Shown one piece after another: positions 7,992 through 19,759 of a stretch of 47,542 bases of DNA; position 1 is the stretch's first letter, and each line of letters opens with the position of its first letter. Below the pieces are notes generated by a model, which was not told the origin of the DNA, searched no databases, and saw nothing but the letters and a program-made list of their open reading frames with translations. Location of the stretch: the NCBI GenBank assembly GCA_946409635.1, contig CAMJXD010000011.1:1-47542 (forward strand), read 5' to 3'. Position numbers and translations under genes: made by a program. Source of the stretch: an uncultured Prevotellaceae bacterium. Lineage in GTDB: Bacteria; Bacteroidota; Bacteroidia; Bacteroidales; Muribaculaceae.

Positions 7992-8052
7992 GAGACGGTT
8001 CACCAGATGTACTAACAACATCCAGTGAGCCGTCTCACTTTTACTGTTTACT
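7992..8052 (+). terminator. Hairpin terminator after the lipoprotein gene
   Basis: Arms 7992-8003 (GAGACGGTTCAC) and 8035-8046 (GTGAGCCGTCTC) pair over 12 bases with one G-U, followed by a short T-rich run. The convergent DUF6440 gene begins its stop at 8071, so the hairpin may serve both strands. Confidence 0.6.
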
Positions 8053-8070
8053 GAATGAATGCTTCAGGGT

Positions 8071-8247
8071 CTAGTCCTCGACGACGACGCGAGTGACGAT
8101 GGGTTTGCCGTCAGCGTCAATCAAGGGGGTCAATCCGCCGCTGTAGCCCGCTGCTACAAAAAGGTAGTTTACGCCGGTAACAGTGTCAACAATAATTCTG
8201 GTTTCTTTAATAAAACCTTCTGAATCTCGCCAAACAAATCTTTTCAT
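8071..8247 (-). CDS. DUF6440-type small protein, 58 aa
   Basis: The short protein MKRFVWRDSEG... has the pattern of the DUF6440 family: a basic start, DTVTGVNYLF, then a glycine-rich turn (GYSGGLTPLIDADGKP). These proteins are uncharacterised. A longer frame starting at 8310 would cover a TATCTTTG promoter box at 8288-8295, so the start at 8247 is preferred. The gene is convergent with the upstream lipoprotein and divergent from the DUF169 gene. Confidence 0.75.
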   Translation of the reverse strand: MKRFVWRDSEGFIKETRIIVDTVTGVNYLFVAAGYSGGLTPLIDADGKPIVTRVVVED

Positions 8248-8287
8248 TTCCTTACCTATATTAATTAAATAGTCTCTCCTGATGGTG

Positions 8288-8295
8288 CAAAGATA
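8288..8295 (-). promoter_or_regulatory. -7 element of the DUF6440 gene
   Basis: Reads TATCTTTG on the minus strand, 40 bases before the start at 8247. Confidence 0.55.
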
Positions 8296-8318
8296 AACGA
8301 TTTTTGCCAAAGAATAGT

Positions 8319-8326
8319 TACCTTTG
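8319..8326 (+). promoter_or_regulatory. -7 element of the DUF169 gene
   Basis: Reads TACCTTTG, 34 bases before the ATG at 8361. Divergent with the DUF6440 promoter. Confidence 0.55.
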
Positions 8327-8360
8327 TAGGTATGAATGAATTAATTAACAAGGATGTGAT

Positions 8361-9065
8361 ATGGAATTGAGAGATTTTATTGAGAATTACCGCGAGGCGT
8401 TCGGAGAAGGGGTGCAGTTGCCGTTGCTGTTTGGATACAGCGACATGCCGGTTGCCGACACTGCCAAAATCGGCGGTTGTTTCTTCAAGGGATTGCAGGT
8501 GGCTCGAGAGGGGACTCCGGTGAGCCTGAGTGCCGAAGTGATAGGCTGCGGTGGCGGCAAATTGTACACGGGCTTCAGCGATATGCCCGAGCGAGTACCC
8601 AACTTTGTCTCGCTCACCGAGAAGTACAAGCGCACGCCCCAGATGGTCGCCGACTATGTCAAGAGCCTGGAAATGCCGCGCGCCAGCAAGCCGTATCTGA
8701 ATTTCGTGAGAATTGACATCGCTGAATCGTTGGAGGGCTATGAGGGTGTGATGTTCTATGCCACGCCCGACGTGCTGTCGGGCCTGTGTGGCTGGGCCTT
8801 CTATGACACTAACGAGCCCGATGCCGTGGTGGCCCGATTCGGTTCGGGCTGCAGCACCGTGGTGTCGATGACCGTTGTCGAGAATGCTCGCGGAGGGCAC
8901 CGTTGCTTCCTCGGGCTGTTTGATCCGTCGGTGAGGCCTTGGGTAGGCAAAGACGAATTGAGTTTCACCGTGCCGATGAGTCGATTCACGGCAATGATGG
9001 ATACGATGCGCGAGTGCTTCCTGTTCGGCAGCCATGCTTGGGAACGCATCAAGGCAAGGCTGTAA
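8361..9065 (+). CDS. DUF169 family protein
   Basis: A 234-residue cytoplasmic protein of the DUF169 family. Conserved features visible are the early GYSDMPVA segment, the paired cysteines around GGCFFKGLQVA and IGCGGGKLYTG, and the late RFGSGCSTVVSM stretch. The cysteine/glycine pattern has led others to suspect a cofactor or metal role, but no activity is established to my knowledge. Size and start fit the family. It has its own promoter box and stands alone between the DUF6440 gene and the esterase operon. Confidence 0.85.
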   Translation: MELRDFIENYREAFGEGVQLPLLFGYSDMPVADTAKIGGCFFKGLQVAREGTPVSLSAEVIGCGGGKLYTGFSDMPERVPNFVSLTEKYKRTPQMVADYVKSLEMPRASKPYLNFVRIDIAESLEGYEGVMFYATPDVLSGLCGWAFYDTNEPDAVVARFGSGCSTVVSMTVVENARGGHRCFLGLFDPSVRPWVGKDELSFTVPMSRFTAMMDTMRECFLFGSHAWERIKARL

Positions 9066-9108
9066 AACATGTTATAAATCATATAAATGTAAAATGCCCC
9101 GACATCAT

Positions 9109-9139
9109 TTTGAATAACGGAGGGATTGATGTAAATTTG
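9109..9139 (+). promoter_or_regulatory. Promoter of the esterase gene
   Basis: TTTG at 9109-9112, 19 bases, TAAATTTG at 9132-9139. Leader of about 18-25 bases to the ATG at 9164. Confidence 0.7.
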
Positions 9140-9163
9140 CACAAACTTTAATCATCAAGTGAT

Positions 9164-10303
9164 ATGAAACGTTTCTTTTTCTTTTTGTTTGTTATGATTT
9201 CGCTGGCGATGGGCGCTCAAGGTTATCGTGCCCCGTCAGCACCCACCCCCGACATAGCCAAGGACGGATCGGTAACATTTAAGGTTAAGGCTGCTCATGC
9301 CGACACTGTCAGGCTGATTATCGATACCCGCGTGGACACGCTGATGAAGCGCCAGGGCAATGAGACGTGGGCCATCACGCTGCGTGACCTGGAGCCCGAC
9401 CTGTACATGTACTACTTTATCGTCGACGGCATGAAGGTGCTTGACAACGAGAACGCCCACGTGCTGCGTGACGTCAAGAACGTGATGAACACCTTTGTGC
9501 TCGACCCGCGCGGCGACTGCCCCATGGCCGTTCACGACGTGCCTCATGGCGAGGTGCGGGCGGTGTGGTATGACTCACCCACGCTGGGCACCAAGCGCCG
9601 CATGATGGTCTATCTGCCCGCTGGGTACGAGCAGAGCCGCCAGCGCTATCCCGTGTTCTACCTGCTGCACGGGTCGGGCGGCGACGAGACGGTGTGGCTC
9701 GAGCAAGGCCGTGCAGCCCAGGTGCTTGACAACCTCATCGCCGGCGGCAAGGCCGAACCGATGATTGTAGTCATGCCCAACGGCAATGTGGACGAACAGG
9801 CGGCAGCCAGCATGAGTGAGCTGGGCAACGTGCAGCCCACGTTTGCCCACAAGCACTGGATGGACGGCACGTTTGAGCAGAGTTTCAATGACATCATGCA
9901 GTGGGTCGACAAGAACTACCGCACGCGCTCGGGCAAGCGCTACCGCGCCATTGGGGGGCTGTCGATGGGCGGCTACCACTCGCTATACATCAGCGCCAAC
10001 CAGCCCGAGGACTTTGCCTATGTGGGCCTGTTCTCGCCTGCCATCTCGCGCATGGACCAGGGCAAATGCAAGATCTATGACGACCTGGAGACCAAGCTGA
10101 AAGCACAGTTCAGGCAGCGTCCCAAACTATACTGGATGGGCATCGGCAAGGATGACTTCCTCTACAAGGACAACGCCGAGTTCCGCAAATTGCTCGACAA
10201 GAACCACCTGCGCTACACCTATCATGAGAGCGGCGCAGGCCACGAGTGGGCCAACTGGCGCGACTATCTGGTGATTTTCACCCAACTGATTTTTAAGAAT
10301 TAA
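9164..10303 (+). CDS. Secreted carbohydrate esterase family 1 (feruloyl/acetyl esterase type)
   Basis: A 379-residue alpha/beta-hydrolase. A signal peptide (residues 1-18, ending MGAQG) is followed by an immunoglobulin-like CBM48/E-set module (about 28-115; VTFKVKAAHADTVRLI and LYMYYFIVDG) and an esterase D/CE1 domain (about 130-375). The nucleophile elbow is GLSMGG with Ser267; HGSGGDET at 169-176 is the oxyanion region; Asp330 or 331 (GIGKDDF) and His360 (SGAGHEW) complete the triad. Relatives release ferulate, acetate or similar groups from plant glycans in the periplasm or outside. The substrate cannot be read from sequence. It leads a run of co-directional genes ending in a beta-galactosidase. 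Confidence 0.9.
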   Translation: MKRFFFFLFVMISLAMGAQGYRAPSAPTPDIAKDGSVTFKVKAAHADTVRLIIDTRVDTLMKRQGNETWAITLRDLEPDLYMYYFIVDGMKVLDNENAHVLRDVKNVMNTFVLDPRGDCPMAVHDVPHGEVRAVWYDSPTLGTKRRMMVYLPAGYEQSRQRYPVFYLLHGSGGDETVWLEQGRAAQVLDNLIAGGKAEPMIVVMPNGNVDEQAAASMSELGNVQPTFAHKHWMDGTFEQSFNDIMQWVDKNYRTRSGKRYRAIGGLSMGGYHSLYISANQPEDFAYVGLFSPAISRMDQGKCKIYDDLETKLKAQFRQRPKLYWMGIGKDDFLYKDNAEFRKLLDKNHLRYTYHESGAGHEWANWRDYLVIFTQLIFKN

Positions 10304-10321
10304 TAGTTGGCATCAGCATTG

Positions 10322-10363
10322 ACTGACAACTGAAAACTGATAACTGACAACTAAGAACTGAAA
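10322..10363 (+). repeat. Heptad array, six units, before the DedA start
   Basis: Exactly six 7-mers (42 bases) such as ACTGACA, ACTGAAA and ACTGATA, in perfect 7-bp phase, ending 1 base before the ATG at 10365. Confidence 0.8.
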
Positions 10364-10364
10364 A

Positions 10365-10832
10365 ATGCTCGACACGCTCATTCAGTTTTTCACCCAGTGG
10401 GGTTATTTCGGGCTGTTCCTGGGGTCGTTTCTGGCAGGCAGCATCGTCCCGTTCAGCAGCGAGGCCCTTGTCATCGCCTGTGTGGGGCCGTTGCACATGG
10501 ATCCGGTTACGTGCCTGTTTGTGGCCCTGGCCGGCAACGTGAGCGGTGGCATGACGTGCTATTGGCTGGGACACTTGGGAAAAATTGAATGGATAGAGAA
10601 GTATGCCCATGTGAGCGAGAAGAAGCTTAACCGCGCACTGGACTTCATGCAGAACCGCGGTGCTTGGATGGGCTTCTTTGCATTCATTCCCATGCTGGGC
10701 ACAGCCATCAGTGTTGCCCTGGGCTACGTGCGCTCCAACGTGTGGATTGTCCTCGTGACGATGACCATAGGCAAGCTGCTGCGCTATGCAGCCATCATAT
10801 GGGGTTCCCTCAAAATCATCGACCTCTTCTAA
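10365..10832 (+). CDS. DedA/YqaA-family membrane protein
   Basis: A 155-residue inner-membrane protein with about four hydrophobic segments. The short length and pattern (FGLFLGSFLAGSIVPFSSEA, then LAGNVSGGMTCYWLGHLG, then GAWMGFFAFIPMLGTAISVA) match the YqaA branch of the DedA superfamily. DedA proteins are linked to lipid-carrier flipping and membrane homeostasis. The G-x3-G-x3-Y-x-LG segment is characteristic. It lies 61 bases after the esterase, with a heptad array filling most of that gap, and 49 bases before the LUD gene. Confidence 0.85.
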   Translation: MLDTLIQFFTQWGYFGLFLGSFLAGSIVPFSSEALVIACVGPLHMDPVTCLFVALAGNVSGGMTCYWLGHLGKIEWIEKYAHVSEKKLNRALDFMQNRGAWMGFFAFIPMLGTAISVALGYVRSNVWIVLVTMTIGKLLRYAAIIWGSLKIIDLF

Positions 10833-10837
10833 CACGA

Positions 10838-10879
10838 ACTATTAACTATTAACTATTAACTATTAACTACTAACTATTC
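10838..10879 (+). repeat. Heptad array, six units, before the LUD start
   Basis: Six 7-mers (42 bases): four identical ACTATTA units, then ACTACTA and ACTATTC, ending 2 bases before the ATG at 10882. The most regular array in the window. Confidence 0.85.
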
Positions 10880-10881
10880 AC

Positions 10882-11520
10882 ATGACTCCTATCGAAATCC
10901 ATAACGAGTTGCTCGCCGGGCGCATCATCAAGCATCTGGAGCGCCGCAACTTCAACGCACACTACTGCGCCACGGCCAGCGAGGCTATAGAACTTGTCAA
11001 ATCGCTCATGCCCGAGGGTAGCAGTGTCAGCTGGGGAGGCTCGCAGACCATCCGCGAGATGGGCCTGACCGACGCACTCATCAACAGCGGCAACTACAAA
11101 GTCATCGACCGTGACAAGGCCACGACGCCCGAGCAGACGCGCCAGTGCTACCTCGACGCGATGGACGCCGATTATTTCCTCACCAGTGCCAATGCCATCA
11201 CCCAGGACGGCGTCATCGTCAACATCGACGGCCGCGGCAACCGCGTGGCGGCCATCACCTGGGGCCCCCACAACGTGATCCACGTCATCGGGCTGAACAA
11301 GGCAGCTCCCACCATCGAGGCTGCCCTGGCCCGAGCCCGCAACACCGCCGCTCCCATCAACACGGCCCGCCTGGGCTGCGACACGCCCTGCCGCCTGGAC
11401 GGCGTGTGCCACAACTGCAACTCGCCGCAGTGCATCTGCAACTACGTCCACTTCACCCGCAACAGCTTCCCGGCCCACCGCCACACCGTCATCCTCATCG
11501 GCGAGAACTGGGGCTACTGA
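10882..11520 (+). CDS. LUD-domain (LutC/DUF162-like) protein
   Basis: A 212-residue cytoplasmic protein of the LUD superfamily, whose best-known members (LutB/LutC) take part in lactate oxidation. Landmarks are SSVSWGGSQTIREMGL (about 49-64), a LTSANAITQDGVIVNIDG strand-turn (about 100-116) and a C-terminal cysteine cluster CDTPCRLDGVCHNCNSPQC (about 165-183) that could bind an iron-sulfur cluster or zinc. No lutA/lutB partners are nearby. Stand-alone LUD proteins of this type are common in anaerobic Bacteroidales and their substrate is not known. Confidence 0.85.
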   Translation: MTPIEIHNELLAGRIIKHLERRNFNAHYCATASEAIELVKSLMPEGSSVSWGGSQTIREMGLTDALINSGNYKVIDRDKATTPEQTRQCYLDAMDADYFLTSANAITQDGVIVNIDGRGNRVAAITWGPHNVIHVIGLNKAAPTIEAALARARNTAAPINTARLGCDTPCRLDGVCHNCNSPQCICNYVHFTRNSFPAHRHTVILIGENWGY

Positions 11521-11577
11521 TGCCACCACACAATAACGATCAATTACTCACTATGGCATCATTCAGTCATGCAGATT

Positions 11578-11900
11578 ATGAGAAAGCCGATTTCTATCAT
11601 AGATAAAGATTATACTCAGTGGGTAAAAGAACTGAGCAGCCGTTATCGACAAAGCCAGATTAAGGCTGCGGTTAAAAGTTTTATTTGACTTATAACCAAG
11701 TGATTAGGAATCTGCAGCAAACTGCTGCAAATTCCGATGAACAATTTTTGCAGCAACTTGCTGCAAAATTGTTTACCCTACCAGGGGGCCATCATTTGTT
11801 GCTAATAGACAAATTCCCAAATCATCCTGAAAAGATTGAAGGCACCATACCGACAATCAAGGAGATCGAAGCCAAGTTGAACGAGAAAATAGAACAATAA
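11578..11900 (+). pseudogene. DUF1016/YhcG-type nuclease pseudogene, internally deleted
   Basis: Two short frames carry pieces of one protein family. 11578-11688 encodes 36 residues with DKDYTQWVKELSSRYRQSQI and KAAVK, the usual start of DUF1016 proteins. 11685-11900, in another frame, carries QQLAAKLFTLPGGHHLLLID, like the segment before the PD-(D/E)xK nuclease (usually PWGHH), then jumps to IPTIKEIEAKLNE, like the family's last residues. The nuclease core, with its catalytic residues, is missing. So one frameshift and at least two deletions have occurred. The stretch is AT-rich against its GC-rich neighbours. Family assignment is from memory of the conserved segments. Confidence 0.7.
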
Positions 11901-11913
11901 GAATTAAGATATA

Positions 11914-12667
11914 ATGAGCGAGAAATTGAGTTTTATTGGGATTATTCCGGCGAGGTATGCCTCGACGCGGTTTCCCGGCAAGCCGCTGGCCATGCTGGGC
12001 GGCAAGACGATGATAGAGCGGGTATATACCCAGGTGAGCAAGGTGCTGGACCGCGTAGTGGTTGCTACCGACGACGACCGCATCATGGCGGCTGTTGAAG
12101 CCTTTGGCGGCAAGGCGGTGATGACAAGCACCGAGCACCGCAGCGGCACCGACCGCTGCCAGGAGGCCTACCTGAAGAACGGTGGCCATGAGGATGTCAT
12201 CATCAACATCCAGGGCGACGAACCATTTATCCAGCCCGACCAGTTGAGGGCCATCATGGCTTGCTTTGACGACGAGGGGACCGACATCGCCACGCTCGTG
12301 CGCCCGTTTGACCCGTCGCGTCCCTATAGCGAGTTGGAAAACCCCAACAGCCCCAAGGTGGTGCTTGACAACCAGATGCGTGCGCGCTACTTCTCGCGCT
12401 CGGTCATCCCCTACATCCGTGGCCGTGAACGGGAAGAATGGCCCAAGGCGACGCAGTATTACACCCACGTGGGCATGTATGCCTACCGTGCTAAGGTGCT
12501 GGCCGAAATCACCCGCCTGCCACAGTCACCGCTGGAACTTGCCGAGTCGCTGGAGCAGCTGCGGTGGCTCGAGAACGGCTATACCATCAAGGCTGGCATC
12601 ACCACCACGGCGACTATCGGCATCGACACGCCCGAGGACCTGCAACGTGCCGAGGAATATCTTCACA

Positions 12668-12675
<8 letters not shown>
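11914..12675 (+). CDS. kdsB: 3-deoxy-manno-octulosonate cytidylyltransferase
   Basis: KdsB activates Kdo with CTP to CMP-Kdo for lipid A-core synthesis in the cytoplasm. The 253-residue length is typical. Motifs are IGIIPARYASTRFPGKPL (residues 8-25, the nucleotide-binding start), VVATDDDRI, STEHRSGTDRCQEA (about 71-84) and INIQGDEPFI (about 97-106). Late family residues include YTHVGMYAYR and the ELAESLEQLRWLENG helix. It follows the nuclease pseudogene by 13 bases and its stop codon lies inside a heptad array. The beta-galactosidase begins 13 bases later, an ordinary operon spacing though with unrelated function. Confidence 0.96.
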
Positions 12676-16180
<3,505 letters not shown>

Positions 16181-16333
16181 TCCGAAAGTCGTGGATTACA
16201 TCGACTCGGTGCAGGTTATCGAAAATGTCGTGATTGGGAGAAGCGCCTCACATTTCTTCCAGTTTCAACCCAATACGGGGGCTCTAATCCAATATGAGAC
16301 CTTGGCTCAACTGCGGCAGGGATGGGACACAGG

Positions 16334-16407
16334 TGGGACACAGGGACGGTTCTTTTGTCCCATTTTTAGTCAAAAAAATGGGACAAAAGAACCGTCCCTG
16401 TGTCCCA
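16334..16407. repeat. Perfect 34-bp inverted repeat with 6-base loop
   Basis: Arms 16334-16367 and 16374-16407 are exact complements around AGTCAA. The core GGGACGGTTCTTTTGTCCC is a motif I recall from intergenic repeats in unrelated bacterial genomes. As RNA it would be a very stable hairpin on either strand. It may be a REP-like or MITE relic and may also end transcription of the flanking convergent genes. Confidence 0.8.
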
Positions 16408-16452
16408 TGTTGATTATCCATCGTCTGATTCCGGTTTTTGGGCAACGGCCCA

Positions 16453-16489
16453 TAAAAAAGCGGGCCTGGCGGTTGAGACCAGGCTCGCT
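16453..16489 (-). terminator. Rho-independent terminator of the T9SS cargo gene
   Basis: Arms 16459-16469 and 16479-16489 pair over 11 bases with one mismatch and a 9-base loop. On the minus strand the stem is followed by a run of T (complement of 16454-16459). It lies 20 bases past the stop at 16509. Confidence 0.8.
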
Positions 16490-16508
16490 AGCGGTAATGC
16501 GGCAGTGC

Positions 16509-19500
16509 TTACTTTACGAGGATCTTGCGGGCAGTTCCGTCGCTGTAGCGCACGATGTTCACGCCGGGCTGCAGTTCGTTGAGCTGGCGGCCCTGGATGT
16601 CATAGATGCGGGCCTTGGCAGGCATGGTGGCCATTATCTCATCGATGGCGGTGGCACCGGTGCTGGCCTCGTTGCTGGGCAGGCTCTCGCCCTGGGCATA
16701 GACGGCCGTGACCGTGTACACGGCGCTGCTGCCGGCATTGGGCGCGGTGTAGGTCGTCTCGGGGGCGAGAACATAGCCGATGAGATTGCCGTCACAATAG
16801 ACGTTGTAGCCGTTGAGCGTGCGGGGTGCCTCGCTGGTGGCGGCCGGGGCGTAGGTGAAGTCGTCGATCATCAGCATCACGCTGCGGCGGATGCAGCGTA
16901 CAGCCAGGTAGCGGGTGCCCTCGGGCACGTCAAACGTGTATTCACGCCAACCCTCGTTCACGTAGATGCGGTCCTCGGCATTGAGTTTCACGAAGCTGTC
17001 GTGATGGGCATCGGTGGTCGAGACGTAGACGTTGATCCACTCCGAGTCAAAGGTGGCAGCCTTGGCCCAGAAACTGATGGTCTGTGCACGGCCGTCGAGG
17101 CACGGGGTGATAAGCCAGTCGTCGTTCTCAAACGGGTAGTCAGCACTGGGGGCAGCCATGTACTGCTCGCCGCTGTGGGGTGCAAATGCACCGTCCATGT
17201 TCTCCTCGACCCAAGTCATCGACTGGGTGGTGTTGAACACCTGGAAGGCCATGGGAGCACCCTGGTTTTCGTACTGCACGGGGATGCGCGGGGTCACCAT
17301 CGTGGTGGCTCCGTCGCCGTCATAGAGCGTCCACTTGCCCACGCCGTCGATGGCAAATGGGCGGTAGCTCTCGAAGTCGTCGGTCACATACTCGATTTCG
17401 CCCTGTGCAGGCTCTACCGACTGGCACTCGGCCCAGTTGAGCACCACGCCGGCATCGGTGGCCGTGGCGGTCAGGTACTCGGGTGCGGGCAGCTCGTTGG
17501 GACGCACCGAGGTGGCGACGATGTCGCTGGTGTTGTTGTCGGTCATCATGTCATCGCTCCACACGACCTCAACCTGCCAGTTGATGGCCTCAACGTCGGC
17601 ATCGGCTGCGGTGGTGGTGTAGGTAGCGGTGCCGGTTGTCGTCGAGCCAGCGGCAAGGGCTTGGTCGGTAATGCTCTGGTAGAGCTCGCCGTCGCGGTAG
17701 ATGTTGACGGTGTAGCCCTGGGCATCCTGCGAGCCGCGGTTCACGATATCATACTTCATCGTCATGTCCTCATCCACGTCAGCGCGCTTCGGCTCGATGG
17801 TGAAGGCCGTCACAGCCAGGTCACAGGCCACGCTGGCCTCGGCAATGCGGATGTTGTCAACATACATGTCGCGGCGTGCGCCCATCTGGTCGCTCAATGC
17901 ACTGGCCAGCAGGCCGATGTTGGCAAACGAGGCCTGGGTGTTCCTCGGCAGCATCACCTCGCACTCTACCCAGCCGTCGGTCTGCTCGTTCATGAAAAAC
18001 TGGGCGTTCTCGACATCCTGCCACTCGCCGCCGTCAAAGGAGACTTGCACCTGGATGTTGTCATCGATCTCGCCGTCCCACTCGGGGTCATACCACTGGC
18101 TGCGGCCGTAGTGGAACATGAACTTCATCGTGGGGGCGCTCACGCTGTTCAGGTCGAGCATGGGCGACACCAGGCGGCTCTGCTGGCCGTAGTCGGCGTA
18201 CATGCTCTCGGCAACTAGGAAGCCGCCGTCATAGTCCGGGGCCTCGATCATGGGCTCGCCTGTCCAGTCGTCGTAGATGTCGCCTGTGGCATAGAAGTCA
18301 AAGTCATTGACCTCGCCATCCAGCGTCCAGTTCTCCTGCTCGCCCCAGGCAAACGATGCCTTATAGGGCAGCTGCAGGGGCTTGCCGGTGACCACGCTGT
18401 TGGTGTTGGCCGAGGTGCCCTGCTGGCCGTTGTAGAGCGGCGTGATGGTGTAGCTGGCGCTCACCTGACCCTCGGTGACGGGGATGTTGTCGGTGTAGGT
18501 CGTGGCACTTGTGCCGTCGGCCACAATGCCGCTCGAGACGCTGTTGCGCTCCACGCGATAGGTCACGGCATCAAAGTCCACATATCCGCCGTTGACCGAC
18601 TGCGAGGGAGCATCCCACGTGATGGTGATGCTCATGTCGTTGTTCAGGCGGGCAATGGCGTTGGTGGGGGCCACAGGCATGTCTTGGCCGACAAAGGCGG
18701 TCACCTCGACGGCGCTACCCTCACCGGCTTCGTTACGGGCCACGATGCTGTAGGTGTTGAAGCCGTTCTCTACCTCGGTGTCCTGATAGGTCACCAGTTC
18801 ACCAGGGGCGAGATTGTCGATGGTCTTCTCTAGCACGCCGCCCACACTGATGTCGATGGCGCTGATCTGCTCCAGCGTCTCGCCGGCAGCGGTCACGGTG
18901 GGGGCCGTGAAGGTCAGCGTGGCCTGGGTTGCGCCCATGGCTGCGGGAGTGAGGCTGACGTTAGTCACCTCGCCGGGAACGCCCTTGGGTGACTTCTCGA
19001 TGAGCTTCACGTTGTCAATCTCGACGCGGTGCTGGTTGGGCTCACTGTAGGCGTAGAAGGCCAGGCGGTAGGTGCCGCTCACCGGTGCATACACCTTGAT
19101 GGTTTTGTCGCCCGAGTCGGCGCTCACCACACTGGGATAATCGGCCAGAACCTGGGTGAACGATGCGGGGTCGGTGCTGGTGCCCAGCAGCACGCGCAGG
19201 TTCTCGGTCTTGGACAGCACGCCCATGTAGAACTTGAGTTCATACACCTTGTCGGCATCCAGCTCGAATGCCGGCGAGATGTAGTAGTCATCACCGGGCA
19301 GCCCGGTCTGGTAGTCGAGCATGTAGGCCGCCATACCGTTCAGAAATTCCCAGGTGCGGCCACCGTTCTGGTCCACGATGGTCCAGGATTCAAAGGCTTG
19401 CTGCGTGTCGAAGGTCTCCTCGAGCAGCACATCGCCTGTACTTGCCCACGTCGATGTGGAGGCAAGCGCCATCAGCCCTAACGAGAGGGCACGGAGTGAA

Positions 19501-19520
19501 GTAGTGAAACTTTTTTTCAT
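16509..19520 (-). CDS. T9SS cargo protein with choice-of-anchor J and FnIII-like domains
   Basis: A 1003-residue secreted protein. The signal peptide is at 1-26. A choice-of-anchor J (cleaved-adhesin, jelly-roll) domain spans about 30-158. FnIII-like domains (about 165-270 and 275-385) follow, then a second jelly-roll (about 388-560; SRLVSPMLDLNSV, YVDNIRIAEASV), a CARDB-like domain (about 565-665), and a third jelly-roll (about 690-895; DDWLITPCLDG, VMLMIDDFTYAP). The last domains are FnIII-like (about 900-955) and a type IX C-terminal sorting domain (IYDIQGRQLNELQPG, ending KILVK). It should be exported by T9SS and anchored or released at the surface. No T9SS machinery gene is in the window. 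Its role (adhesion or glycan binding) is inference. Confidence 0.88.
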   Translation of the reverse strand: MKKSFTTSLRALSLGLMALASTSTWASTGDVLLEETFDTQQAFESWTIVDQNGGRTWEFLNGMAAYMLDYQTGLPGDDYYISPAFELDADKVYELKFYMGVLSKTENLRVLLGTSTDPASFTQVLADYPSVVSADSGDKTIKVYAPVSGTYRLAFYAYSEPNQHRVEIDNVKLIEKSPKGVPGEVTNVSLTPAAMGATQATLTFTAPTVTAAGETLEQISAIDISVGGVLEKTIDNLAPGELVTYQDTEVENGFNTYSIVARNEAGEGSAVEVTAFVGQDMPVAPTNAIARLNNDMSITITWDAPSQSVNGGYVDFDAVTYRVERNSVSSGIVADGTSATTYTDNIPVTEGQVSASYTITPLYNGQQGTSANTNSVVTGKPLQLPYKASFAWGEQENWTLDGEVNDFDFYATGDIYDDWTGEPMIEAPDYDGGFLVAESMYADYGQQSRLVSPMLDLNSVSAPTMKFMFHYGRSQWYDPEWDGEIDDNIQVQVSFDGGEWQDVENAQFFMNEQTDGWVECEVMLPRNTQASFANIGLLASALSDQMGARRDMYVDNIRIAEASVACDLAVTAFTIEPKRADVDEDMTMKYDIVNRGSQDAQGYTVNIYRDGELYQSITDQALAAGSTTTGTATYTTTAADADVEAINWQVEVVWSDDMMTDNNTSDIVATSVRPNELPAPEYLTATATDAGVVLNWAECQSVEPAQGEIEYVTDDFESYRPFAIDGVGKWTLYDGDGATTMVTPRIPVQYENQGAPMAFQVFNTTQSMTWVEENMDGAFAPHSGEQYMAAPSADYPFENDDWLITPCLDGRAQTISFWAKAATFDSEWINVYVSTTDAHHDSFVKLNAEDRIYVNEGWREYTFDVPEGTRYLAVRCIRRSVMLMIDDFTYAPAATSEAPRTLNGYNVYCDGNLIGYVLAPETTYTAPNAGSSAVYTVTAVYAQGESLPSNEASTGATAIDEIMATMPAKARIYDIQGRQLNELQPGVNIVRYSDGTARKILVK

Positions 19521-19554
19521 TTGCGTTAATGTTAATTAAATGTAAGTAGCAGCG

Positions 19555-19562
19555 CAAATTTA
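19555..19562 (-). promoter_or_regulatory. -7 element of the T9SS cargo gene
   Basis: Reads TAAATTTG on the minus strand, 34 bases before the ATG at 19520. No clear -33 match. Confidence 0.55.
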
Positions 19563-19696
19563 GTAATAATATACCAATGAGTAGTATTGAAAACAGTTAA
19601 AGGGCTAAAAAATATTGTTTTTGGCTAATTGTCAGGTATTCACGGGAAAAACCAAGTGGCAACCGCGGAATGATGAGCGAAAATGCGGCTCATAGC

Positions 19697-19727
19697 TTGT
19701 TGCTGTCATAGGGATTGACTATTTTTG
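19697..19727 (+). promoter_or_regulatory. Promoter of the BspA-like gene at 19760
   Basis: TTG at 19697-19699, 20 bases, TATTTTTG at 19720-19727. It places transcription downstream of an in-frame ATG at 19715 and so selects the ATG at 19760. Confidence 0.65.
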
Positions 19728-19759
19728 CAGCAATTAATCATTCTAACTTGTTTGCTGTG

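Larger units (their letters stand above)
16181..16508. other. Convergent intergenic region with palindromes
   Basis: No gene seen. It holds the 34-bp palindrome at 16334-16407 and the minus-strand terminator at 16459-16489. Just left of the palindrome, TGGGACACAGG is duplicated in tandem (16323-16333 and 16334-16344). Confidence 0.7.
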
